A stretch of 64,000 nucleotides of DNA from Mycobacteroides chelonae (GTDB lineage: Bacteria > Actinomycetota > Actinomycetes > Mycobacteriales > Mycobacteriaceae): positions 62,001 to 126,000 of the forward strand of contig JACHLF010000011.1 of NCBI GenBank assembly GCA_014204435.1. The letters run 5' to 3'. A program made the position numbers and the translations under genes. Positions 42,801-50,800 of this stretch are shown one piece after another. Numbering within the stretch: the first letter of the stretch is position 1; every line of letters starts with the position of its first letter. The notes under the pieces are model-generated. The model saw only the letters and a program-made list of their open reading frames with translations, made no database searches and had not been told where the DNA came from.

Positions 42801-43315
42801 CCCGGAGCCGCCATGGTCTGCTGTGTGCCGTCGGGCAGGAACTTGGTCCGCAGCATCGGATGGGCGGCCACGAGCCGATCGACCGCCAACCGCAGCTGTT
42901 CGGGATCGATTGCTCCACCGTCGAATTCGACGTAGAGGTGCGCCGCTACCCCACCGAGTTCCTGATCCTCCGAACGGCCTATCCAGTAGGCATGCTGCAT
43001 AGTGGCCAACGGGAAGGGCACATCTTCTGCCGCATCCTCGTTGGCCACGGGGGCCGAACTGCCGATGCGGGCATCCGAGACCGAATCGGTACCGTCACCC
43101 AGTAACGCGTACCACGACTCCACCGAAGGCTCGGCCGCGAGCTGCGCAAAGGTGATGCGGCTGCCCCGCTTCCGCCAGCCACCGGCCAACGTCATCATGC
43201 GAATCGAGTCCAGTCCGAGCGTGATGAGGTCGTCTGCGTCCGAGATCTCTTGGGGTGTGAGCCCTATGAGGTCGGCGACCGTCGCCTTGATCTCGTCCCT
43301 GCTGAATGATTCCAT
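39842..43315 (-). CDS. mbtB: MbtB-like NRPS: ArCP-Cy-A-PCP, no thioesterase
   Basis: NRPS of 1157 residues that should load salicylate on its first carrier, condense it with Ser/Thr (or Cys) and cyclise the product to an oxazoline/thiazoline. Domains: aryl carrier (1-75, phosphopantetheine Ser37 in LGLDSIRMM); cyclisation domain (about 95-530) with the diagnostic DxxxxDxxS motif DMLAGDAMS at about 230, in place of HHxxxDG; adenylation domain (about 545-1030: LFTSGSTGTPKG, YRTGDMARYW, NGKLDRRAV); carrier (Ser about 1083 in RGGDSVLAT). M. tuberculosis MbtB has a C-terminal thioesterase; here the protein ends shortly after the carrier. ATG at 43315 follows GGGAAGAA. Third gene of the E-F-B operon, 18 bases after mbtF. 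Confidence 0.85.
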   Translation of the reverse strand: MESFSRDEIKATVADLIGLTPQEISDADDLITLGLDSIRMMTLAGGWRKRGSRITFAQLAAEPSVESWYALLGDGTDSVSDARIGSSAPVANEDAAEDVPFPLATMQHAYWIGRSEDQELGGVAAHLYVEFDGGAIDPEQLRLAVDRLVAAHPMLRTKFLPDGTQQTMAAPGRDAFSVVDLRGRPADEIDTALAALRERKTHQRLAIEDGQVLDVTLTLRAENSSRLHLDVDMLAGDAMSYRILISDLAALYHGAAPPELGYTYQRYRTEDRGDAEAQERDKQWWQERLENLPGAPELPVVPVSERTDQHRTVRYDYWLEPEAKEKLLVAAHQRGITPAMAMAAVFAETIGGWSAQSRFLLNVPLFHRESVHADIDRVIGDFTSSIMLEVDLTEDMSVADRARVLQRNMYESGAHSAYPGLNVLRDLGRYRGEPVLAPIVYTSALNLGELFAESVMDTFGEPVWIISQGPQVLLDAQVTEVRGGLLLNWDIRESAFPQGMVAAMFARYTDAVAALCAGDDGWNADAAVRLPVSQAEVRSTVNATAGPVTGRRLHEGFFDFAKTSPGAPAVVWGFGDEDGVWSYGDLAAEALAVAGALQARGVRTGDSVAVQLPKGRDQILAVLGVLAAGATYVPIGFDQPAQRRAAILETGGISVSLTTDGSDMSIDHLSIDAARQHQEPLGAPVLTDASWIAYVLFTSGSTGTPKGVDVSHAAAMNTIDALNDEFEVVSSDRALGLSALEFDLSVYDIFGMFSVGAAVVAVDAAQRAEATTWVELIRRHRVSIINCVPGLLDMILSIGGTELGDSLRAVILGGDWVSADLARRLAAQVPGCRFTGLGGATEAAIHSTMCEVQGDPPEHWATVPFGVPLRNVRCRVVSQAGRDCLDWVPGELWIGGDSVASGYRNDPERTAERFVEYDGVRWYRTGDMARYWPDGTIEFLGRADHQVKVRGYRVELGEVESALRLVPGVRHAVAAIVGGDAPNLVAAVAGTPDHCTDYPALLGDLLPAYMIPARVELLEHMPLTSNGKLDRRAVSALLEQVNVAVADAGPRHDLDAALIDLVAGVLDVESVGVHDDFFARGGDSVLATTVIARVRDWLSVDHALVGDFFATRTVAGLADRLLKREAELGTPDRLAVVAGHYLEIAAMTDEEILAGTT

Positions 43316-43333
43316 CCGTGATTCTTCCCGTCG

Positions 43334-46300
43334 TTATCCGTCGAGTGCCTCGACAAGCGCGGCAACGCTTCGCTGCCACAGCTGTGCCAGCCGTTCGGCA
43401 TCTGCAGGTGTGAACAGTGCCGAGCTCAACTGCCAATTGGTCAGCAACTGGGGGCCCTCAGGCGTGGTCATCACTGCCGAACCGATGTTGATCGCAAACC
43501 GCAGTGGCATATCCGGCTCGGAGTCGGGGGGCACAGCCAGACTCCGAGCATCGGCGATGAGCGACCATGGCTGATCGTCGATACCGCCGATATCCATCCG
43601 GCCGACGTAGTTGAACTGAATCTGCGGGTCCCGCGCAGAGACCAGCTCTTCGCACCGAGAAGCATAGCGGAGCAGTCCGTAATCCAAACCCTGGTATGGA
43701 ATTTTACTGAGGTACTCCGAAACGCCCGCCAACAGTCTCCGTGCTGCGTCGGCATCATTTTCTATCTCGTCGATGTCCACTACGGCCTCACCGGATGCAA
43801 TCCGTACCGGATAAACGGTGGTGAACCAGCCGACGGTGCCACTGGTATCTGTGTCAAGCTCGGCATCTGCCCTACCGTGCCCCTCGAGGGACACCAAAGT
43901 GCCTGCGGCTGGGTCCTGTCCACGCTGCTTGCGCCAACTCGCGACCGTCACCGCCAGTGCCGACAACAGGAATCCGTACACGCCCTCGGGCTTGTTCAAT
44001 GAGGCCAACAGTCGCGTGGTGATCTCCACGGGGGTAGGCACCGGCGTAGTCTGCAGGGTCCCCCACGTATCCCGGGCAGGATCCGCATGCCGTGACCCGA
44101 GCTCCGGATCGGCACCCACAACCTGCTCGGTCCAGTAGTCCCTCTGACGCAAGACATCCGCGCTGGATGCCCGCTGCTGCATTAGCTGGCTCCACTGCCG
44201 GTAGGAGGTAAATTCCATCGGCGCCTTGGGAACTCCACCGGATTCCACTGCTCGCCATGCGTCGGCGAGGTAACCGAGCACAACATGCCAGGACACCACA
44301 TCCATAGCCAGATGGTGGACGGTCAACAACAATGCGTCACCCGATCCGGCGTCCACCAACCATGTCGCGCGCATCATCGCTCCCGACCGTGGGTCCAGGG
44401 CGTCGAACGCCTCGCGCGCGGCCGCGGTAATCGCATCGTGAGCGGCAGCACCCGCAGGCAATTCCACTCGGCTCAGCACGTTTTCGGCTCGCACTGCGCC
44501 CGGTTCGCGGGTGACAACTCGGGGACCGTCAGGGGTATCCACCAGCGTCGACCGCAGCATGGCGAATCCATCGAGAAGCAACTGGAGCATCTGCTCGATC
44601 CGTGGACTGTCAATCTCCTCGGGCAGCCGAATGAGGACCGACAATGAAAGTCTGCGGTAGATCTCACTCTCATACATCCACGAAACGACCGGCAGCGGTG
44701 GCACCTCACCGTAATCAGCCTCTCCCGCCAGGGAATCAACGTGACCACGGGTATCGACAAGGGCCGCAAGCTGGCGGATGGTCGGCGCGGCCAGCACCAT
44801 GCGGGGGGTGATTACCAGATCGCGCTTGCGTGCCTTGTTGACCAGCGAGATCGCGACAATACTGTCCACTCCGAGTGAAAAGAAGTCTTCGTCGATACCC
44901 GGCACGGCTCCGTCGAACAGCTCGGCGCAGCACTCGCAGAGTGCGCATTCGGTGGCGGTGACCGGGCGCGCTTCGTCGCCGCCGTTACCGCCGGACAGGC
45001 TCTCGAGTGCTAGCCGCTCCAGTCTGTCCCCATCGAGCTTGCCGTTGACGGTGACGGGCAGTTGCGGAAGAACAACAAGACGTGACGGCATCATGTACGA
45101 CGGCAGCCGATCGGCAAGCCGCATCAGGGTACGAGTCGGTTCGAAGTCGACCGCCTGGTCTTGCGGAACAACGAATCCCACCAGGCTCGCACCACCGGCA
45201 CGACGGAGCACAGTCACCGCGGCGGTGTGCACGCCCGGCTGCAGCCGCAGCGCGGATTCGACCTCGCCCACCTCGACCCGGTAGCCGCGGATCTTCACCT
45301 GTAAGTCAGCCCGGCCCAGATACGCGAAACCTCCATGCGGCAGCCGGCGCACCAGATCACCCGTCCGATACATCCGCCGGCCAGGTCGCTGCGGGTCTGC
45401 GACAAAGGTGCCGGCAGTAACAGCCGGTTTCCCTGCATAGCCCCGGGCCAACTGCGCACCCGCGAGATACAGCTCGCCCACGGCCCCGTCCGGTACCGGT
45501 CGCAGCCGTGAGTCCAGCACGTATCCGGCCATCCCTTGATTCGGCGTACCGATGGTGGGCTTCGGATAGTCTTTGACCTCTGCCACAACGGCTTCCACGG
45601 TCGTCTCGGTCGGGCCGTAGCAGTTGTAGACGGCAGTCCCGGACAATGAACGCAACCGGTTCCAGAGGGCAGTCTCGATGGCCTCACCGCCGAGCGCGAG
45701 GACGGGTAGCTCCCGATCGAGCAGACCAGCGGCGGACAATTGCGCCAGCATCGACGGCGTGGTGTCGATCATGTCGATGTCGTGCTCTGCCATACCGCTG
45801 ACCAACCGCTGCGCGTCGCGCATGTCCTCGGCATCGAAGAGGTGGACGGTGTGGCCGTCCAACAAACCGATCATCGGCTGCCACGAAGCGTCGAAACTCA
45901 GCGACCACGCGTGCGCGATCCGCAGCTTGCGTCCCAGCCGCATCGAGGCGGGCCGATACACCCGATCGCGATGGTCGGCAAAGTAACTCATCAAGGCAGC
46001 GTGCGTGCCGATGACGCCCTTGGGCTCACCCGTGGAGCCGGAGGTGAAAATCAAGTAGGCGCTCTGATCGGGATGCCTGGTGACAGCTGCGATCTTCGCC
46101 TCTCGTCCGGAAATCCGCTCGACGGTCGCGGGGTCGTCGAGAACCACCGCAGAGCGCTGCGGCCCGGCGATGTCCTGATACTCGGCGTGGGTAATGACCA
46201 GCTTCGGATCAGATTGGCGCAGAATTGATTCGACACGCGCAGTAGGCAGCGCGATATCCACCGGCACGTATGCGGCGCCCGCGGCCAACACAGCGAGGAT

Positions 46301-47869
46301 GGCGATCATCGAATCAATCGAACGCGGAAGCAGCAGAGCCACCGTGGTTTCCGGGCCCACGCCATGCTCAGCCAGTACGTTTCCCAACCGGCACGCGGCG
46401 GCATGCAACTGCGCATAGGTGTGAGGCTCCTCGCGGCCCGCAACAAGCGCAATGGCTTCAGGGTTCTCGACCACCTGCTGCTGGAACAACTCCCATACCG
46501 ACGACACGGACTGATCGGCGGCCGAGGGGGTGGCCAAGATCTCGGCGCGCTCATGCTCAGTCAACACATCGAGCGCATCCGGCGTGCGGTCTGCGATCTC
46601 TGGCAACTGACGCAGTATCGAAACCAGGCGCTCGCCAACACTGGCACCTGAAAAATACTGCAACGCTTCCGGAATCGCCTCGATCATCACCAACAACGAT
46701 TCGCCATGCATATGCGATACGACGGTAAGAGGGTAGTGCGCGAGGCTTTCCATTTCGACCGGACGGAATCGAGCGCCGTCGGCCATCTCCACATCCTGGA
46801 CCGCATCGCCGATGGGCGCGTTCTCGAAGACGAACAGGGTGTCGAACAACGCGGCGCTCCCCTCGGCCCGCTGCAGTGTGGACAGGCTCAGATATCCGAT
46901 ATCACGCATCGCGGCCGCATCACGCTGCAACTGCGTGCACTGCTCGATAACCGAGGCCGAATAGTCGACGTGATGCACCATCGGCACCGAGTTGATGAAG
47001 AGGCCGACCATCCTCTCGACATCGGGCAGTTCCTTGGGCCGTCCGGATACGATCGTGCCGAACACCACATCGGTACGATCGGTCAGCCGACCGAGCACCA
47101 GCGCCCAGGCGAACGCGGTGACGGTGTTGAGGGTGAGCCCATTGGCAGCCGTCCACTGGCGAAGCCGCACGGTTTCCTCGGGCGTCAAAAGAAATTGAGA
47201 CTTCTCGGGCACGCTGTCGTGCGCGGCGACAGCACCGTCGGCGAGCATCAGTGGCCCCGACACGGTACCGAGATAGCGAGTCCACCGCTCCGCTGCCGCA
47301 GCGGTGTCCTGTGCGTTGAGCCAAGCGATGTAGTCACGGTACGGACGAACCGCCGGCAATCCGTGGACCGATCCGTGGGCCTGGTAGGCGGCGAGTAGCT
47401 CGGTGAAGAAGATCGCGATCGCCCAACCGTCCATCAGGATGTGATGCGTCGTGACGATCATTCGGTAGCGCATTTCACCGGGAACCGTGAGCAGCACGAT
47501 GCGGATCGCCGGCCCCTTGCCAAGGTCAAATGGGCGCCGTCGCTCGCTCAGAGCGATATCGTCGAATTCCGTTGGCCGCGCGTCACGTTCCTCCCACGGG
47601 ATGCCCGCGTAGGTGGGCACGATCTGCACTGGCCTGGGCAGCCCGCGGTCCCAGAAGGCGGCACGCAGATTAGGATGGCGGGTGAGCATCGCCTGCGCGC
47701 TGCGGTGCAGCACGTCGATGTCAAGGCCACCTTCGATATCGGCGACGAACTGCATGCTGTACAGATCAACGCTCTCGTCCGCGAGCTGGGACAGCGCGAA
47801 GAAGCCCTCCTGCAGTGGGCTCAGCGCCAGTACGTCCTCGATCTGGGGCTGCTGTTCGGTTCCCGTCAC
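43334..47869 (-). CDS. mbtF: MbtF-like NRPS: C-A-PCP-E
   Basis: NRPS of 1511 residues, expected to add the last (hydroxy)lysine of the mycobactin chain. Domains: condensation (about 10-450, HHILMDG); adenylation (about 465-965, LIFTSGSTGEPKG, YNCYGPTETTVEAV, YRTGDLVRRL); carrier (Ser about 1000, SLGVDSIVAI); then an epimerisation-type condensation domain (about 1050-1500) with HHLAMDVVSWHVVL, SLEGHGRAD, VGWFTTVYPV and FNYVGRMDIGG. M. tuberculosis MbtF has a similar terminal domain. The GTG at 47869 overlaps the mbtE stop (GTGA) and is preferred over a GTG 15 bases earlier. It lies between mbtE and mbtB in one transcription unit. Confidence 0.88.
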   Translation of the reverse strand: MTGTEQQPQIEDVLALSPLQEGFFALSQLADESVDLYSMQFVADIEGGLDIDVLHRSAQAMLTRHPNLRAAFWDRGLPRPVQIVPTYAGIPWEERDARPTEFDDIALSERRRPFDLGKGPAIRIVLLTVPGEMRYRMIVTTHHILMDGWAIAIFFTELLAAYQAHGSVHGLPAVRPYRDYIAWLNAQDTAAAAERWTRYLGTVSGPLMLADGAVAAHDSVPEKSQFLLTPEETVRLRQWTAANGLTLNTVTAFAWALVLGRLTDRTDVVFGTIVSGRPKELPDVERMVGLFINSVPMVHHVDYSASVIEQCTQLQRDAAAMRDIGYLSLSTLQRAEGSAALFDTLFVFENAPIGDAVQDVEMADGARFRPVEMESLAHYPLTVVSHMHGESLLVMIEAIPEALQYFSGASVGERLVSILRQLPEIADRTPDALDVLTEHERAEILATPSAADQSVSSVWELFQQQVVENPEAIALVAGREEPHTYAQLHAAACRLGNVLAEHGVGPETTVALLLPRSIDSMIAILAVLAAGAAYVPVDIALPTARVESILRQSDPKLVITHAEYQDIAGPQRSAVVLDDPATVERISGREAKIAAVTRHPDQSAYLIFTSGSTGEPKGVIGTHAALMSYFADHRDRVYRPASMRLGRKLRIAHAWSLSFDASWQPMIGLLDGHTVHLFDAEDMRDAQRLVSGMAEHDIDMIDTTPSMLAQLSAAGLLDRELPVLALGGEAIETALWNRLRSLSGTAVYNCYGPTETTVEAVVAEVKDYPKPTIGTPNQGMAGYVLDSRLRPVPDGAVGELYLAGAQLARGYAGKPAVTAGTFVADPQRPGRRMYRTGDLVRRLPHGGFAYLGRADLQVKIRGYRVEVGEVESALRLQPGVHTAAVTVLRRAGGASLVGFVVPQDQAVDFEPTRTLMRLADRLPSYMMPSRLVVLPQLPVTVNGKLDGDRLERLALESLSGGNGGDEARPVTATECALCECCAELFDGAVPGIDEDFFSLGVDSIVAISLVNKARKRDLVITPRMVLAAPTIRQLAALVDTRGHVDSLAGEADYGEVPPLPVVSWMYESEIYRRLSLSVLIRLPEEIDSPRIEQMLQLLLDGFAMLRSTLVDTPDGPRVVTREPGAVRAENVLSRVELPAGAAAHDAITAAAREAFDALDPRSGAMMRATWLVDAGSGDALLLTVHHLAMDVVSWHVVLGYLADAWRAVESGGVPKAPMEFTSYRQWSQLMQQRASSADVLRQRDYWTEQVVGADPELGSRHADPARDTWGTLQTTPVPTPVEITTRLLASLNKPEGVYGFLLSALAVTVASWRKQRGQDPAAGTLVSLEGHGRADAELDTDTSGTVGWFTTVYPVRIASGEAVVDIDEIENDADAARRLLAGVSEYLSKIPYQGLDYGLLRYASRCEELVSARDPQIQFNYVGRMDIGGIDDQPWSLIADARSLAVPPDSEPDMPLRFAINIGSAVMTTPEGPQLLTNWQLSSALFTPADAERLAQLWQRSVAALVEALDG

Positions 47870-50800
47870 GACTGCGCCTGCCACGATGCGGTGAGCTCCG
47901 CCAGCGCCTCGGCGCTGAGGCCGGAAGCACTCATCGGAGCACTGGGCTCCACCGGTGCCGACGGCGCCGGATTATCTTCCACCATAACGTGATCGGCAGA
48001 ATCGACGGCGCCGGCCAGCTGGGAGATCGTCGCGCACTCGAACACCATTTGCGGTGTCATCGCGAGCCCGCGTTCGGCAGCACGTGTCGACCACTGAATC
48101 GAGATGACGCTGTCCCCGCCCAAGGCAAAGAAGTTGTCCTCCGGGTCGATGCCGCTGATCTCGAGCAGCTCCTGCAGGAGAGCGATCAGTATGCGTTTGG
48201 TTTCCTCCGAGCCTTCATTCACCGGCCCCGCGGTGCGCTCGACGGCAGCGGCCGGCGGAGCCAGCAGCCGCTCCATGGCATCGACCGGCAGCAGCACGAT
48301 CTCGGAAATCCGGGTGTCCTGGTGGGTGACGAACGCATCGAATGCCGCATCCAGTGCTTGGGCAATCAGTCGCGTGGTCTCCACGTCATAAAGATCGGCG
48401 TTGGCCACAACCGAAACATCGAGGCCGCCCTCCGGCGTGACGTTCAGCGCGAAGTTCAGGTCGAGAAAGGAGACGTCCACCTCCATGGGCAACGGCACCA
48501 TGGAGGTCTCGCCCGAGCCCGTCAGGTCCTGTGCCTTTGTACCCCAATCGGCGCCCCGGAAGTTCACCATGGTCTGGAACAACGGATTCCAGGACAGCGA
48601 ACGTGGCGGATTGATGGCTTCCACCAGCTTCTCGATGGGCAGTTCCTGGTGGGTATGCGCGTTGAGGGTGGCGTCTCGACTTCTCTCCAACACCTCACGC
48701 ACCGTCGGGTCGCCGGACAAGTCATTGCGCAGCGCCACCATATTGGCCAACAGCCCAACGAGATTGGCGACATGTGGGTGCACCCTGTTGGCCACTGGGC
48801 TGCCAATCACGATGTCGGCACCTCCGCCCAGCCGATGCAGAACGGTCGCCAGTGCAGCCTGGTAGACCATGAACTCGGTGACTCCACGCTGCTCGGCCAT
48901 CCGAGTCAGAGCCTGCCTGCGCTCCGGAGACACGGTGAACCTCTCGACTTCACCGCGCTTTCCGAGGATCTGTGGTCGAGCACGATCGTGTGCCACGGCT
49001 ATCTCGACGGGTACGCCGGCCAGCAACTCGCGCCAGTAACTGACCTCCGACTGCCCGAATTCACTATCAGGGCCAAAAGCTTCGCGTTGCCACACGACGT
49101 AGTCCGCATACTGCACCGGTTGCGGATCCCATTTCGGGGCCTCCCCCTCGATACGCGCACGGTAGGCGGTCACGAGGTCGTCGACGATCACCGTGAACGA
49201 GGCGTGGTCGACCACCATGTGATGTACCACCAGCGCCAGCACGTGTTCCCGCGGACCCAATTCGATGATGGTGGGCCGTATCAACGACTCCGACTCCAGC
49301 CCGAAAATGTGGTGTCGCAGCTCTGCCAGCGTCTCCGAAAGGTCCTCCGCAGATCGTTGGAGGACCGGGATCGACAACTCCCGTGACGGATGCACGATCT
49401 GGTACGGCGCGCCTTCATGAATCGCGAAGTTGGTCCGCAACGTCTCATGCCGCGCGACCACGTCGCCCAGCGCAGCGCTCAACGCAGCGGTCTGCAGCGG
49501 ACCGTCGAAGCGCAACGCGAGCCACATGTTGGCGATGTCGGTGACACCCTCCATCTGGCACTCGAACCACATGGACAGCTGCGAGGAGGACAACGGGAGT
49601 CGATCCGGCCTCACGGCCCGAACCAGTTCTGGGCGGCCGTCCTGCGGCGCGGCCTCCATCTCGTCTGACTCATCGAGGTCCAGCTCGTCGAGCTCGATCT
49701 CGAACTCCTCGCGGAAATACGTGGTGAGTTGTTCGGCCAGTCCCGCCGGCGTGGGGCTGTCGAACACCGTGCGCACAGTCAGGTCGATGCCGAATTGAGC
49801 CCGGACCTGCGCTACGAGACGCGCAGCAAGCAGGGAATGCCCGCCCAGCTCGAAGAACGAATCGTCCAGGCTGATCTCGGCCCGCCCGAACAGGTGCGCA
49901 TAGATCGCACACATCCGGCGCTCCGTGGGTGTTGTCGGGGCACGAAACACCCTGTCCACCAGTGCATCGAGGGCCGGCAACGCCCGCTTGTCAAGCTTGC
50001 CGCTGGTGGTCAGCGGAATCTCCGGAATCACCACGAACGCGCTGGGGACCATATACCCGGGCAGTAGATCCCGCGCACGAGTCTTCAGCTCCTCCAGATT
50101 GATCTCCGCATCGCCGCCCGCAGCGGGCACCACGTAGGCCGCCAGCATTGGCCCCACCTGAGCGTCCTCCACCACCGTGACCACACAGCGACCGACGCGA
50201 GGATCGGCGCCTACGACCGCTTCCACCTCGCCGAGCTCGATACGGAACCCTCGTACCTTCACCTGCTCGTCCGCGCGACCGATGAATTCCAGTTCGCCGG
50301 AAACATTACGGCGCACCAGATCACCCGTCCGATACAACCGCCCTCCGGAACCGAATGGGTCGGCCACGAATCTCTCCGCGGTCAGGGTTGGCCGACCAAG
50401 GTAGCCACGTGCCAGTTGGGCGCCACCGAGATACAGCTCACCTACGACTCCCGCGGGCACCAACGCGAGCGCCTCATCCAGCACGTAGGCATACACATTG
50501 CGATTCGGCCTGCCGATCGGCACCACCGAATTACCTTGAGGGCCTTCCACCGGCATGTACGTCGAACACACCACCGCCTCGGTGGGGCCGTAATGATTCC
50601 GCAGTTCCGCGTCAAACATGGTGGCGAACTTGTCTGCCACCTCGCCTGGCAATGCCTCACCGCCCACAGGAATGTGCCGCAGGAGCCCGCGAAGCTCACG
50701 CGCCTCGGGCAATAACATCACCGAATTGAGCAGCGACGGCACCATGTGCAGCACCGTTACACCGCGACGACGAACGAGGTCGATCACATACCCAATATCC

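Noticed and set aside
47815..49386. 523-codon plus-strand frame opposite mbtE
   Set aside because: Antisense to confirmed NRPS domains; composition and lack of signals mark it as a shadow.
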